Shown: positions 1 through 9,047 of the stretch, piece after piece
How positions within the stretch are numbered: position 1 is the first letter of the stretch
Layout of the letters: each line of letters begins with the position of its first letter
Assembly: GCF_000698555.1 (NCBI RefSeq)
Contig: NZ_JFHE01000016.1
Span: 1 to 64,000, forward strand
Length of the DNA stretch: 64,000 bases
Direction of reading: 5' to 3'
Source: Caballeronia grimmiae
Lineage (GTDB): Bacteria; Pseudomonadota; Gammaproteobacteria; Burkholderiales; Burkholderiaceae
Translations under genes and position numbers: made by a program
The notes under the pieces: generated by a model
The model's input: only the letters and a program-made list of their open reading frames with translations
Database searches by the model: none
What the model was told of the DNA's origin: nothing

Positions 1-467
1 TCGAAGGCATCGCGTTTCAGACCAACATTCTCGCGCTGAACGCGGCGGTCGAGGCGGCACGCGCCGGCGAGCAGGGACGCGGATTTGCGGTGGTGGCGGC
101 GGAAGTGCGCTCGCTCGCGCAGCGTTCGTCGCTTGCGGCGAAGGAAATCAAGGAACTGATCGGCGCGTCGGTTTCGAAGATCGAGGCGGGCTTCGCGCTC
201 GCTCAGGATGCGGGCACGACGATGAGCGACGTGCTGCGAGCGGTGACGCGCGTGTCGGACATCATGGACGAGATCGCAGCGGCTTCGGGGGAACAGAGCC
301 GCGGCATCGAGCAGGTTAATCAGGCGATCGCGCAAATGGATCGCGTCACGCAGCAGAACGCCGCGCTGGTCGAGCAGGCGGCGGCTGCTTCGCAGGCGCT
401 CGATGATCAGGGGCGGGTGCTGTCGCGGACTGTGTCGCAGTTTCGTATGGAAGGGGCGGTTGTTTGA
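1..467 (+). CDS. Methyl-accepting chemotaxis protein, C-terminal part (5' end outside window)
   Basis: The reading frame is open from base 3. It encodes the conserved cytoplasmic hairpin tip of chemoreceptors: the run [19 protein letters not shown], followed by [18 protein letters not shown]. This segment contacts CheA and CheW in the receptor array. A long heptad-rich helix follows, and the protein ends about 85 residues later without a visible CheB/CheR pentapeptide. Ligand-binding, membrane and HAMP regions lie upstream of the window, so the stimulus cannot be inferred. Family assignment is very secure. Confidence 0.95.
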   Translation, partial: EGIAFQTNILALNAAVEAARAGEQGRGFAVVAAEVRSLAQRSSLAAKEIKELIGASVSKIEAGFALAQDAGTTMSDVLRAVTRVSDIMDEIAAASGEQSRGIEQVNQAIAQMDRVTQQNAALVEQAAAASQALDDQGRVLSRTVSQFRMEGAVV

Positions 468-789
468 GGCAGGTGCGGTGCTGGGGGATGTTGTGCGTGG
501 AGAATGGCGGTTCGATTGGGCGCCGCCACAGCCGGAGTCCCGCTATTCACGCATCGCTTGCGGTCAGGATCGTGTCGGTGTTGCTCGTGTGTGCCCGAGC
601 GCGCGCTTGCATGGCTCGCGTTCGGCCTGCCGGGCATTCTCATCGGCCTGCGCTGGCCCTTTGCGCTGGACATGAACGTGGAGCGCCGCGAGGACGCGAG
701 TCTGCGACGTCGCGGTCACCCGCGCGGCATGCGGTTTGCGTGCATCTTCGGACCAGCGCTCATCGAGCGAGCACCGCAGGGAGCCTCAA
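468..789. other. Intergenic stretch with no supportable gene
   Basis: About 320 bases between the chemoreceptor gene and the next small gene. Several frames are open, as is usual at this GC content. One encodes a short hydrophobic run (LAFGLPGILIGLRWPFAL) but has no convincing ribosome binding site or family resemblance. I see no strong terminator hairpin with a T-tract. Confidence 0.5.
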
Positions 790-1134
790 TTGGAAACGAC
801 GATCGCACGAATATTTCAGTCCATGGAAGAAGCGGAAAAGGCACGCGATGCGCTCGTGCAGTCGGGCGTTCCCCGCGATGCAATCGACCTGAGCTTCCAG
901 GCGGACGAAGCCGGCCCGGTACGCGGCAACTTCCTGACCGGCGACAGCACCGATTCGATCGGCTGGAAGGAGGAATACGACGCCCGATTCAGGCATCAGG
1001 GCGAAGTGTCACGCTTCATTCTTACCGCGCAGGTGGAAGAGGCGCGCGTAAAAGATGTCGAAGCGGTGCTGCAGCAAGCCGGCGGATGCACGGTCGATGC
1101 GGTGACAGCGGCGCCAAAGACCGGCGAAGCATGA
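790..1134 (+). CDS. Small soluble protein of 114 aa, general-stress (YflT-like) type, function unknown
   Basis: TTG start chosen because a GGGAG Shine-Dalgarno lies about 7 bases upstream and the conserved-looking sequence begins right there (ETTIARIFQSMEEAEKARDAL). The frame is open further upstream, to an ATG at 736, but that extension is Arg/Ser-rich and not protein-like. The pattern of a short beta strand, an amphipathic helix with A/R-D-A-L, a 'G(V)PRDAID' turn and a closing strand resembles heat-induced or general-stress YflT-like domains. No catalytic motif and no signal peptide are visible, so it is probably cytoplasmic. Function unknown. Confidence 0.65.
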   Translation: METTIARIFQSMEEAEKARDALVQSGVPRDAIDLSFQADEAGPVRGNFLTGDSTDSIGWKEEYDARFRHQGEVSRFILTAQVEEARVKDVEAVLQQAGGCTVDAVTAAPKTGEA

Positions 1135-1518
1135 GCAGACGTTGCTCTTGCTTTCGCTTCGTCCACGCCACGGTAAGCAGCAACGATGGCTTTTTCCCAG
1201 CGCGTGCGTAGTTCTCGCCTTGTTGACGACGCGGGCCGCGGAAATCGCGGTTCCCCCGTATTTGCTGCGCTAGCGGATGCCACGGTCGATAACGATTCGG
1301 TATCCGAAGCAGATATAAAACACCCGCTACCGCATCTCGACCACGCACTAACAACCCTCGGCTGGCTCGCTGCCCGCAACTCGGGTCGCCCATTACACCT
1401 ACGAGCCCAGGGCGTGGTGTGGCTAATGAAATCAGCCGTCGCCACCGCAGCGGCGCAATGGGCCACCGTATGCATCATCGTGACGATTGCACACTTGCGT
1501 TGAAGCCCCGCACCTGGA
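1135..1518. other. Intergenic stretch between convergent genes, no confident gene
   Basis: About 385 bases separate the small plus-strand gene from the 3' end of the minus-strand c-di-GMP gene. A 105-codon plus-strand frame (1186-1503) ends in a hydrophobic segment but lacks a good ribosome binding site and resembles no family I know. The stretch around 1300 (gatataaaac) is locally AT-rich. Confidence 0.4.
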
Positions 1519-3873
1519 TCAATCCACCGCCTTGATCGACAGCCCCAGCACCTCGTCCGGCGCCACAGGCCGGCTCAACAAGAACCCCTGCACGAGATCA
1601 CATGCGGACTCACGCAGCAACTCCAGTTGCGCCGTCTGCTCGACGCCTTCGGCCGTCACACTGACGCCCAGCGTGCGCGCCATTTGAATGATCCCGCTCA
1701 CGATACCCTGCGTCGCGCGATCATCCTGCAGCCGCGCAACGAACGAGCGGTCGATCTTCAGCGTATCGGGCGAGAAATCGGCGAGATAGCGGAGGCTCGA
1801 GTAACCCGTGCCGAAATCATCGATAGCGATCCGCACGCCCAGCGCCTTCAGCGCCGATAACGTGCGCTGAGCGAGCGCGGGATTCTCCATCAACGCGCTC
1901 TCAGTCAGCTCGACTTGCAGGCTCGACGCCGGCAATTCATAGCGGCTCAGCGCATCGTTGACGACTTCGACGATCGCCGCATCGCGCAACTGCCGCGACG
2001 ACACGTTCACCGACACACCCAGCGAACGCGCGCCCGCACGCCGCCAGAGCGCAAGCTGGCGCAACGCTTCGTCCATCACCCATGCGCCGATCTCGTTGAT
2101 GAAGCCCGTTTCTTCGAGGATCGGAATGAACACGCCCGGCGATACCAGCCCGCGCGTTGGATGCCGCCAGCGTATCAGCGCTTCGACGCTGCGGACTTCG
2201 AGCGTCCGCGGCTCGTGGATCGCCTGATAGTGCAGCAGGAACTGGCGATTCGCGAGCGCGGCGGGCAGATCGCGCTCCAGCTTGAAGTCGACGATGCGCT
2301 CCGTCGAAGCCTTGTCCGCGAACGAAAAGCCATTACGTCCCGCCTTTTTTGCGGCATACATGGCGATGTCCGCGCTCGTCAGCAGCGTCTCTTGGTCCGC
2401 GCCGTTCTCCGGGAACACCGAGATGCCGATGGACGCCGTGACGAACGCATCGGCGCGCGATGGATCGCCCGATCGCGCGAGCGCGGCCAGAATGTCCTTC
2501 GCGATTCCGGCAAGGCGCTGCTTGTCGGAAGCATGATCAATCAGGACAGCGAACTCATCGCCGCCGAGGCGCGCAAGCACAGCGTCGTGAGGCAGCGCGG
2601 CCTGAATCCGCTCGCTCAGTGACTTGAGCAAGCGATCAGCGGCGGTATGGCCGAGCGTATCGTTGAGCACCTTGAACCGATCGAGGTCGATGAACATCAG
2701 CGCGAACGCCGCGTTGCGCCGGCACCGCTCCTCTATCTTGAGCACCAGCGCGCCACGATTGGCGAGGCCCGTCAGCGAATCCGAGAAAGCCAGCCGGTCA
2801 AGCTCGGCGAGCCGTTCCTGTTCGACGGTGATGTCCTCGCTGATCCCGACGATACGCACCAGATCGCCGCGTGCATCGAACACGGGATTGCCGGTGCTTT
2901 GAATCCAGCGTACGCCGCGGCGCGGATGTTGAATGCGGTAGCGCGCGCGGCCGCCCGTTTTCAAGCGCGTGATGCGCTGCATTGCGTCGTAAAGCTGCTG
3001 CCGGTCCTCGGGCAGCACGAGATCGATCCACGCCTGCGGACGCTCGCGCATCGTCCGCGCGTCGATGCCGAAGACAGACGCGCATCCTGCGCTGACGTGG
3101 TGAAAATAGGTGTAGTCCGCGCTGTACGAATAGAAGCAGAGGCCGACGTGCGCCTCCATCTCGGACATGAGCAATTCTTTTGCGCGCAGGTCGGCGGCAA
3201 GCTCCGCTTCGTGCGTGATATCGAGCGATGCGCAGAGAATCGCGTGCACGCCGCCGTGGCCGTCGTCGATCGGAATCAGGCGCGATTGCCACTTCTTCGG
3301 CACGCCCGCCGTGGTCGGACACGAGGCGACGAACGCGCTGCGCGAGCCCTTGATCGCGGCATCGAAGGCGTTGCGCGCGGCGCTCGCTTCATCGCCGGAC
3401 CAGAAGCCCAGCCAGTTCGCGCCCGCGAGTTGTTCGGGGCCGCTCGCCTGCATCAGTTCGGCGCCGTATTCGGAAATGCGCAACATGCGGCCATCGGTGT
3501 CGAGCAGCTTCAGGCATTCGCGGTTGGCGTCGAGCAAGGCTTTCGCGAGCGCCGATGTCGCGTTCGCGCGCGCGTGTTGACGGCGCGCATGACGCAGCCC
3601 GGCCATGAGGACGAGCATTGCCGCCCCCGCGCCGATGCAGAAAGCCGCTTCCTCCGATACCGATGCCAGCGCGAACCAGGCCAGCGCCCACGCGCCCACA
3701 GCCGCGAGAAAAATCTGCGCGATGCTTGCGAGCGGCAGCGACGTGGCGCTTCTCGCGCGCATCGACAGGAAAAAGGAGAGAAAGCCCTGGTTATGGGCGG
3801 ACGACGCGATTCGCGGTGTCTCGCCGCGAATAGGGAGGGCTGCCGAAGCTCCGGGACGAATGGTTTGAGGCAT
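1519..3873 (-). CDS. PAS-PAS-GGDEF-EAL membrane-anchored c-di-GMP signalling protein
   Basis: Dual-domain cyclic di-GMP protein of up to 784 aa. Two hydrophobic segments (about residues 45-95) anchor it in the membrane. They are followed by two PAS-type sensor regions (about 110-225 and 230-355), the second with the PAC-like ending IVGISEDIT. The GGDEF motif is intact at 437-441, with FIDLDRFKVLNDTLGH upstream. The position of the inhibitory RxxD site reads LPHD, so product inhibition is probably lost. The EAL domain keeps EALIRW (564-569), ELTES, DDFGTGYSSL, KIDRSFV and AEGVE, so phosphodiesterase activity is expected. Whether both activities operate cannot be read from sequence. The start is uncertain: no clear ribosome site precedes the 3873 ATG, and an ATG at 3762 would begin just before the first membrane helix. 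Confidence 0.92.
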   Translation of the reverse strand: MPQTIRPGASAALPIRGETPRIASSAHNQGFLSFFLSMRARSATSLPLASIAQIFLAAVGAWALAWFALASVSEEAAFCIGAGAAMLVLMAGLRHARRQHARANATSALAKALLDANRECLKLLDTDGRMLRISEYGAELMQASGPEQLAGANWLGFWSGDEASAARNAFDAAIKGSRSAFVASCPTTAGVPKKWQSRLIPIDDGHGGVHAILCASLDITHEAELAADLRAKELLMSEMEAHVGLCFYSYSADYTYFHHVSAGCASVFGIDARTMRERPQAWIDLVLPEDRQQLYDAMQRITRLKTGGRARYRIQHPRRGVRWIQSTGNPVFDARGDLVRIVGISEDITVEQERLAELDRLAFSDSLTGLANRGALVLKIEERCRRNAAFALMFIDLDRFKVLNDTLGHTAADRLLKSLSERIQAALPHDAVLARLGGDEFAVLIDHASDKQRLAGIAKDILAALARSGDPSRADAFVTASIGISVFPENGADQETLLTSADIAMYAAKKAGRNGFSFADKASTERIVDFKLERDLPAALANRQFLLHYQAIHEPRTLEVRSVEALIRWRHPTRGLVSPGVFIPILEETGFINEIGAWVMDEALRQLALWRRAGARSLGVSVNVSSRQLRDAAIVEVVNDALSRYELPASSLQVELTESALMENPALAQRTLSALKALGVRIAIDDFGTGYSSLRYLADFSPDTLKIDRSFVARLQDDRATQGIVSGIIQMARTLGVSVTAEGVEQTAQLELLRESACDLVQGFLLSRPVAPDEVLGLSIKAVD

Positions 3874-4038
3874 GTGCGAAGCAATACCGACGTGCGGTGG
3901 ACGAGCGGCCGGCTCGGCCTGAAGTGGCCGAAGGGCTATAGCTGGTTTACGTCGCGAGGACGCGATGCTTTAGGGTGATCGTGCGGGGGATCGAAGGACC
4001 GGCGGCGGCGCGCCGATCCTCGCTAAGCGGGAGTCGCT

Positions 4039-4485
4039 CTATTGCGCCGCATTCCACGTATGCGCGGTGGTGCGCCACTGTCCGTCGCTGCTCTTGGTCA
4101 TCACCTTGAGCAACACGCCTTGATATTGCGTTTTCTTGCCGTCCTTGTCGGCTACGGCGGTCCAGTTGGCGGTTTCGTACATGACGTTGCCGACGCGGCG
4201 CGCATTGACAACATCCGTCGTGTGGTTGCCGACGCCTGCCTTGAAATAGCCGTCGAATAATTTCTCGATATCCGCACGGCCCTTGACTGTCTTGCCATTT
4301 CCCGGCGATACCACGGCGTTCTCGTCATAAAGCGAGGCGAGTTTCTTCGCGTCGCCGCTGTTAAAGGTCTTGTCCCAGGCCGCGTTGGCCTTCTGAACCA
4401 TAGCGGCATCTGCTGCATGAACAATATACGGCGCGGCCGCGAACAGCGCGGTGCAGGCGCTCAGGTACGCAATTGTCTTCTTCAT
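4039..4485 (-). CDS. Secreted SnoaL/NTF2-like protein, SgcJ/EcaC family
   Basis: 148 aa. The start at 4485 has GGAGA about 6 bases upstream, and the next residues form a Sec signal peptide (MKKTIAYLSACTALFAAAP, cleavage near VHAADA). The mature part has the cone-shaped NTF2 pattern of the SgcJ/EcaC/DUF4440 group: helix 'ANAAWDKTFNSGDAKKLASLYDE', then 'DIEKLFDGYF', then a beta sheet ending WRTTAHTWNAAQ. These proteins bind small molecules; most have no proven reaction. It is transcribed alone, just downstream of nothing coregulated, and separated by 200 bases from the sugar operon regulator. Confidence 0.8.
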   Translation of the reverse strand: MKKTIAYLSACTALFAAAPYIVHAADAAMVQKANAAWDKTFNSGDAKKLASLYDENAVVSPGNGKTVKGRADIEKLFDGYFKAGVGNHTTDVVNARRVGNVMYETANWTAVADKDGKKTQYQGVLLKVMTKSSDGQWRTTAHTWNAAQ

Positions 4486-4686
4486 CGCTCGTCTCCATGA
4501 TTGTTTCGTCGTACGTACAAGTACCGACAATGCGAGACGCTGCCGTAATCGGCGTGCGGCGATGCCTGCAGTGTGTGGCGCACGAAGTATAGGTAGCGCG
4601 CAACGACGTAAGCAATTAACGCAAGATCGAGGCATGAACGTTCGCACGGCATGCGTGGCGAACGTGCGGATTGCAATGCGGAGCCG

Positions 4687-5409
4687 CTACTCCTGATAAA
4701 CCGCCGACAGGACGTTCTCCGCATCCGTCTGCGCGTTATCCAGTTGGACGAGGCTCGCGTGACGCGCGCCGAGCGGATCGCGATTCATGATTGCAGTGAG
4801 GATCGCCTTATGGCGAGGCAGGGAAAGCGCGTGCGTATCCGGATGACGGCTCGTCAGCTTGATCGACTCGGACAGCGCGAGCGACAGCATATGGCCGATA
4901 TACATCAGCATGTCGTTGTGCGTCGCCGACATGATCGCCCGATGAAAGTCGAGGTCGGGCGCGAGCAGCGCTTCGGGTGTCTCCGCACGGGACATGCGCT
5001 CGAAGGCATCGCGGATGCGCGTGAGATCGTCGTCCGTCGCGTTCGATGCCGCAAGCGCCGCCGCAGCCGGCTCGATGATCCTTCGCACGACCAGCAGCGA
5101 GTTGAAGAACGTGCCCTCGTTCACGCTGTTCATGGTCCAGAAGAGCACGTCGGGATCGAGCATGTGCCATTCGTCGCGCGGCCGCACGATGCTGCCGAGA
5201 CGCGGCTTCGACAGCACGAGCCCCTTCGCGACCAGCACGCGGGTCGCTTCGCGCAGAACCGGCCGGCTCACGCCGTAAGATTCGCACAGCTTCGCCTCGG
5301 CGGGCAGGCGCTCGCCGGGCGAAAGCCTGCCGCTCACGATCTCGATGCCAAGCTCCTGCACGATGCGCGCGTGCATGCTCTTGCGGGGAAGGGGATGGCG
5401 ATAGTCCAT
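4687..5409 (-). CDS. GntR-family (FCD domain) transcriptional regulator of the sugar ABC operon
   Basis: 240 aa. The start at 5409 follows a GAGG Shine-Dalgarno and lies 8 bases after the permease stop. The N-terminal winged helix (about 10-75) shows 'IVSGRLSPGERLPAEAKL' and 'YGVSRPVLREATRVL', followed by 'KGLVLSKPRLGSIV' and a DPDVLFW linker, the pattern of FadR/DgoR-like sugar-acid and sugar regulators. The C-terminal all-helical FCD domain carries ligand-binding residues in 'DLDFHRAIMSATHN'. It is the last gene of the transporter operon, so it is probably co-induced and controls the promoter near 10.1 kb. The effector is presumably the imported sugar or a derivative (inference). Confidence 0.88.
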   Translation of the reverse strand: MDYRHPLPRKSMHARIVQELGIEIVSGRLSPGERLPAEAKLCESYGVSRPVLREATRVLVAKGLVLSKPRLGSIVRPRDEWHMLDPDVLFWTMNSVNEGTFFNSLLVVRRIIEPAAAALAASNATDDDLTRIRDAFERMSRAETPEALLAPDLDFHRAIMSATHNDMLMYIGHMLSLALSESIKLTSRHPDTHALSLPRHKAILTAIMNRDPLGARHASLVQLDNAQTDAENVLSAVYQE

Positions 5410-5417
5410 GCCGTTCC

Positions 5418-6452
5418 TCAGCGCGACGCCGCGCGATGACCGAACGCGCGCTGCGACAGGCAGAACACGAGCAGCAGCGCGCCGACCGCGATCTTCGTCC
5501 ACCACGAACTAAGTGAACCGTCGAACGAGATCAGCGTTTGAATGATGCCGAGCAACAGCACGCCGAACAGCGTGCCGATCACATAGCCGACACCGCCAGT
5601 CAGTAACGTCCCGCCGATGACGACGGACGCAATGGCATCGAGTTCGAGGCCCATTGCATGCAGGCCGTATCCCGAGAGCATGTAGAACGTGAACAGCACG
5701 CCGCCGAGCGACGAGCAGAAGCCCGACAGCGCATAGGCGCCGATGGTGGCGCCGTGCACCGGCAGGCCCATCAGCAACGCGGAGTGCGGATTGCCGCCGA
5801 CCGCATAGACGGAACGGCCGAACGGCGTGTAATGCGCGACGAATACGGCAATCGCGAGCACGACGAGCGCAATGACCGCGCCGATAGAAAGCGATGCATC
5901 GCTCATCACCGGGATGCGAATCTGCGACACGGCCGCGTACCACGGATGCGTGATGCTGATCGAATCGATGCTGATCAGATAGCACAGCCCGCGCGCGAGG
6001 AACATGCCCGCGAGCGTCACGATGAACGGCTGCAGCCGGAAGCGCGCAATGAGCCAGCCCATGAACGTGCCGAATGCCGTGCCCATCAGGAGCACGAGCG
6101 GGATGACCGCGAGCGGATGCCAGCCCGCTTTCTCGACGAGCGCGGCGGAGACCATCGTCGTCAGCGCGATCACCGATCCCACGGACAGATCGATACCGCC
6201 CGACAAAATCACGAACGTCTGACCCACCGCGACGACGATAAGGAACGCGTTATCGATCAGCAGATTGAGGAAGACTTGCGGCGAGAGAAAGCCGGTGTAC
6301 ATCGTCGAGCCGATCACGGAGACAGCGATGAAGAGCGCGATCGTCGCGGCGAGCGGCAAATAGCGGCTCTGCGTGCGGCTGCGCCATGGAGCGCGGCCGC
6401 CATGACCCGGCGTGATCGGCACGCTTGGCGGTTTCGGCAAGCGCGAATTCAT
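5418..6452 (-). CDS. yjfF: Sugar ABC transporter permease, YjfF-like
   Basis: 344 aa integral membrane protein of the BPD_transp_2 family (8-10 helices), with 'VVAVGQTFVILSGGIDLSVG' and 'AIASVVIGGTLLTGGVGYVIGT' as family signatures. It resembles E. coli YjfF, one of the two permeases of the galactofuranose importer. Its ATG overlaps the stop of the preceding permease by 4 bases, so the two are translationally coupled and probably form a heterodimer. Symbol by resemblance and operon order; substrate not proven here. Confidence 0.85.
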   Translation of the reverse strand: MNSRLPKPPSVPITPGHGGRAPWRSRTQSRYLPLAATIALFIAVSVIGSTMYTGFLSPQVFLNLLIDNAFLIVVAVGQTFVILSGGIDLSVGSVIALTTMVSAALVEKAGWHPLAVIPLVLLMGTAFGTFMGWLIARFRLQPFIVTLAGMFLARGLCYLISIDSISITHPWYAAVSQIRIPVMSDASLSIGAVIALVVLAIAVFVAHYTPFGRSVYAVGGNPHSALLMGLPVHGATIGAYALSGFCSSLGGVLFTFYMLSGYGLHAMGLELDAIASVVIGGTLLTGGVGYVIGTLFGVLLLGIIQTLISFDGSLSSWWTKIAVGALLLVFCLSQRAFGHRAASR

Positions 6453-7507
6453 CGGTGCACCTCACGATCGGAAAGGGCAGGGCGGCGCGCGAACTTCGCG
6501 ACCGTTGCGCGAAAGTCGCCGGATTGCAGCATCATCACCGCGAACACGACGATCGCCTTGACGACGAGATTCACTTCCGGCGGCACGCCCAACGAATAGA
6601 TGAGATAGGTGAGCGTCTGGATGATCAGTGCGCCGATCACGCTGCCCGCCAACGTGAAGCGCCCGCCCGTGAGCGCCGTGCCGCCGAGCGTGACGGCGAG
6701 GATCGCATCGAGTTCGAGCAGCAGGCCGGCGTTGTTGCCATCGGCGCTCTTCACGTTGGAACTGATCAGAATGCCCGCGACGCCCGCACACAGGCCGCTG
6801 AACGCATAAGCGCCGAGCGTCAGCCGCCGCGCCTGCACACCGGCGACGCGCGCTGCCGTCGGATTGATGCCGACGGCCTGCAGAAAGAGCCCGAGCGCCG
6901 TGCGCGTGATGGCGAGATAAAGCAGCGCGAACACGAGCGCGACAATCAGAATCGATACGGGCAGGCCGAGGAAATACCCGCCGCCGAAGAAGAAGTACGG
7001 CGAATAGTAAATGGTGATGATCTGACCGCTCGTGATGAGCTGCGCGATGCCGCGTCCCGCGACCATCAGAATCAATGTCGCGATAATCGGCTGCATGCCC
7101 GCACGCGCGACCAGCAAGCCGTTCCACACGCCGCACAACAACGCGACGCCGAGCGCCGCCAACAGCACGACGGGCAGCGGAAAGCGCGTGACGTTGCCTG
7201 CAATCGACCCGCCGATGGCCCACGCGGCGACCGCGCCCGCAATCGCGACGATCGCGCCCACGGATATGTCGATGCCGCGCGTGGCGATCACGATCGTCAT
7301 GCCGAGCGACACCACGGCGAGCGGCGCCGCGCGATTGAGAATGTCGATGAGGCTGCCGTACAGATGGCCATCGCGCCATTCGATGTGCAGGAAGCCGGGA
7401 TTGAACGCCGCGTTCAGCGCGAGCAGCAGCGCGAGCGTGACGATAGGCCAGCCCAGCCGATGTTCGAGCGCAGCGCGCAGCGCGTTGGGTCGCACGGCAT
7501 CATCCAT
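6449..7507 (-). CDS. ytfT: Sugar ABC transporter permease, YtfT-like
   Basis: 352 aa, BPD_transp_2 family. It shows 'SLIDILNRAAPLAVVSLGMT', 'IVIATRGIDISVGAIVAIAG' and 'LLLELDAILAVTLGGTALTG', very close in wording to E. coli YtfT. The start overlaps the ATPase stop by 8 bases, and the end overlaps the YjfF-like start by 4 bases. It is expected to form the inner-membrane channel together with the YjfF-like protein. Confidence 0.86.
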   Translation of the reverse strand: MDDAVRPNALRAALEHRLGWPIVTLALLLALNAAFNPGFLHIEWRDGHLYGSLIDILNRAAPLAVVSLGMTIVIATRGIDISVGAIVAIAGAVAAWAIGGSIAGNVTRFPLPVVLLAALGVALLCGVWNGLLVARAGMQPIIATLILMVAGRGIAQLITSGQIITIYYSPYFFFGGGYFLGLPVSILIVALVFALLYLAITRTALGLFLQAVGINPTAARVAGVQARRLTLGAYAFSGLCAGVAGILISSNVKSADGNNAGLLLELDAILAVTLGGTALTGGRFTLAGSVIGALIIQTLTYLIYSLGVPPEVNLVVKAIVVFAVMMLQSGDFRATVAKFARRPALSDREVHR

Positions 7508-9041
7508 GTTCGGCTCCGATCATTTCGCACACGGTGTCCTCGCTCGTGCCCGCAGGCAACTCGCCGACCTTGCGCCGGTCGCGCATCACGACGATACGAT
7601 TCGCTATCCGAACGATCTCCGATATCTCCGACGATATGAAGAGCACCGCCATGCCCGTCGAAGCGAGCCGCAGGATTTCATCCATGATTTCCTGTTTCGC
7701 CGCCACGTCGATGCCACGCGTCGGTTCGTCGAGGATCAGGAGGCGCGGTTCCGTGGCAAGCCATCGCGCGATGAGCGCCTTTTGCTGATTGCCGCCCGAC
7801 AGAAGCCCAATAGGCATGTCCAGCGTCGCGGCCTTGATGCCGAGCGCACGCACGAACCGTTCGGCGAGCGCGTTCTGCTCTGCACGCGACAGGCAGCGTC
7901 GCGCGCCGAGCCGCGCCTGCAACGCGAGCGCGATGTTCTCGCGCAGCGACAGCTCCGCGACGATGCCGTCCGCCTTGCGCTCCTCCGGGCAAAACGCGAG
8001 ACCGTGACGGATCGCGTGCGCGGGCGTTGCGAATTCGACCGGCACGCCGTCGATCCGCAATTCGCCCTCGTCGGGCTTTTCCAGTCCAAACAACAGTTTC
8101 GCGAGTTCCGTGCGGCCCGAGCCGAGCAAGCCCGCGACGCCGACGACTTCGCCCGCGCGCACGCGCAGATCGAGCGGCTGCAATTGCCCCTTCTGGCCGA
8201 GGCGTGAGGCGTCGAGCAGCGCGTCGTCGGCTGAGGCCGTATCGGTTTCGTCGGGCGGTGCCTGGCGCGCCTGCGCGGCGGCCAGTTCGCGGCCAAGCAT
8301 CGCGGCGATCAGCGCTTGCGCATTCAACTCGCTCGCAGGCCATGCGCCGACGAGGCGGCTATTGCGCAACACGGTGATGCGATCCGAGATCGCATAGACC
8401 TGATTGAGAAAGTGCGTGACGAAGAGAATCGCCAGACCTTGCGCGCGCAAGCGGCGCAGCACGTCGAAGAGGAGGCGCACTTCTTCTTCGTCGAGACTGG
8501 ACGTCGGCTCATCGAGAATCAGCACTTTCGATGACAGCTTCAACGCACGCGCAATCGCCACCATCTGCTGAACGGCGACCGAGTAACTCGTGAGCAGGCG
8601 CGTCACATCGATATCTAGGCCGATGCGTGCGAGCAACTCGCGCGCTTCGCGATTCGTCGCGTCCCAGTCGATGCGGAACGCATGCAGCGCCCCGCGCCGC
8701 GGAAACGATCCGCTCAGGATGTTCTCGGCAACGGACAGGTTGGGGCAGAGATTCACTTCCTGATAGACCGTGCTGATACCTAGCCGCTGCGCCTCTTGCG
8801 GCGAGCCGGGGCGGATTGCGCGGCCATCGAGCATGATGTCGCCGGCGTCGAGACTGACGACGCCGGTGAGCACCTTGATGAGCGTCGACTTGCCCGCGCC
8901 GTTCTGCCCCATCAGCGCATGAACCTCGCCCGGATAGAGGGTGAGGTTCACGCCGGCCAGCGCATGCACGCCGGCGAAGCGCTTGTCGATGCCGCGCAGC
9001 TCGAGTACGGGCGCGGCGTCCGTCGGCCTTGGCGATGTCAT
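7500..9041 (-). CDS. ytfR: Sugar ABC transporter ATP-binding protein with two NBDs, YtfR-like
   Basis: 513 aa, two tandem nucleotide-binding domains as in RbsA/YtfR. NBD1 has Walker A GQNGAGKST (45-53), Walker B VLILDEPTSSLD and an atypical signature YSVAVQQM. That signature variant is also typical of YtfR. NBD2 has a degenerate Walker A (GLLGSGRTE), a canonical signature LSGGNQQK and Walker B LLILDEPTRGID. A weak NBD2 P-loop is usual in this family. The gene begins 6 bases after the binding-protein gene. It energises import across the inner membrane. Confidence 0.9.
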   Translation of the reverse strand: MTSPRPTDAAPVLELRGIDKRFAGVHALAGVNLTLYPGEVHALMGQNGAGKSTLIKVLTGVVSLDAGDIMLDGRAIRPGSPQEAQRLGISTVYQEVNLCPNLSVAENILSGSFPRRGALHAFRIDWDATNREARELLARIGLDIDVTRLLTSYSVAVQQMVAIARALKLSSKVLILDEPTSSLDEEEVRLLFDVLRRLRAQGLAILFVTHFLNQVYAISDRITVLRNSRLVGAWPASELNAQALIAAMLGRELAAAQARQAPPDETDTASADDALLDASRLGQKGQLQPLDLRVRAGEVVGVAGLLGSGRTELAKLLFGLEKPDEGELRIDGVPVEFATPAHAIRHGLAFCPEERKADGIVAELSLRENIALALQARLGARRCLSRAEQNALAERFVRALGIKAATLDMPIGLLSGGNQQKALIARWLATEPRLLILDEPTRGIDVAAKQEIMDEILRLASTGMAVLFISSEISEIVRIANRIVVMRDRRKVGELPAGTSEDTVCEMIGAEHG

Positions 9042-9047
9042 CGTCGC

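Noticed and set aside
559..700. Hydrophobic open frame (LAFGLPGILIGLRWPFAL) in the first intergenic stretch
   Set aside because: No plausible start with a ribosome site, no family resemblance, and the frame degenerates to Arg-rich sequence.
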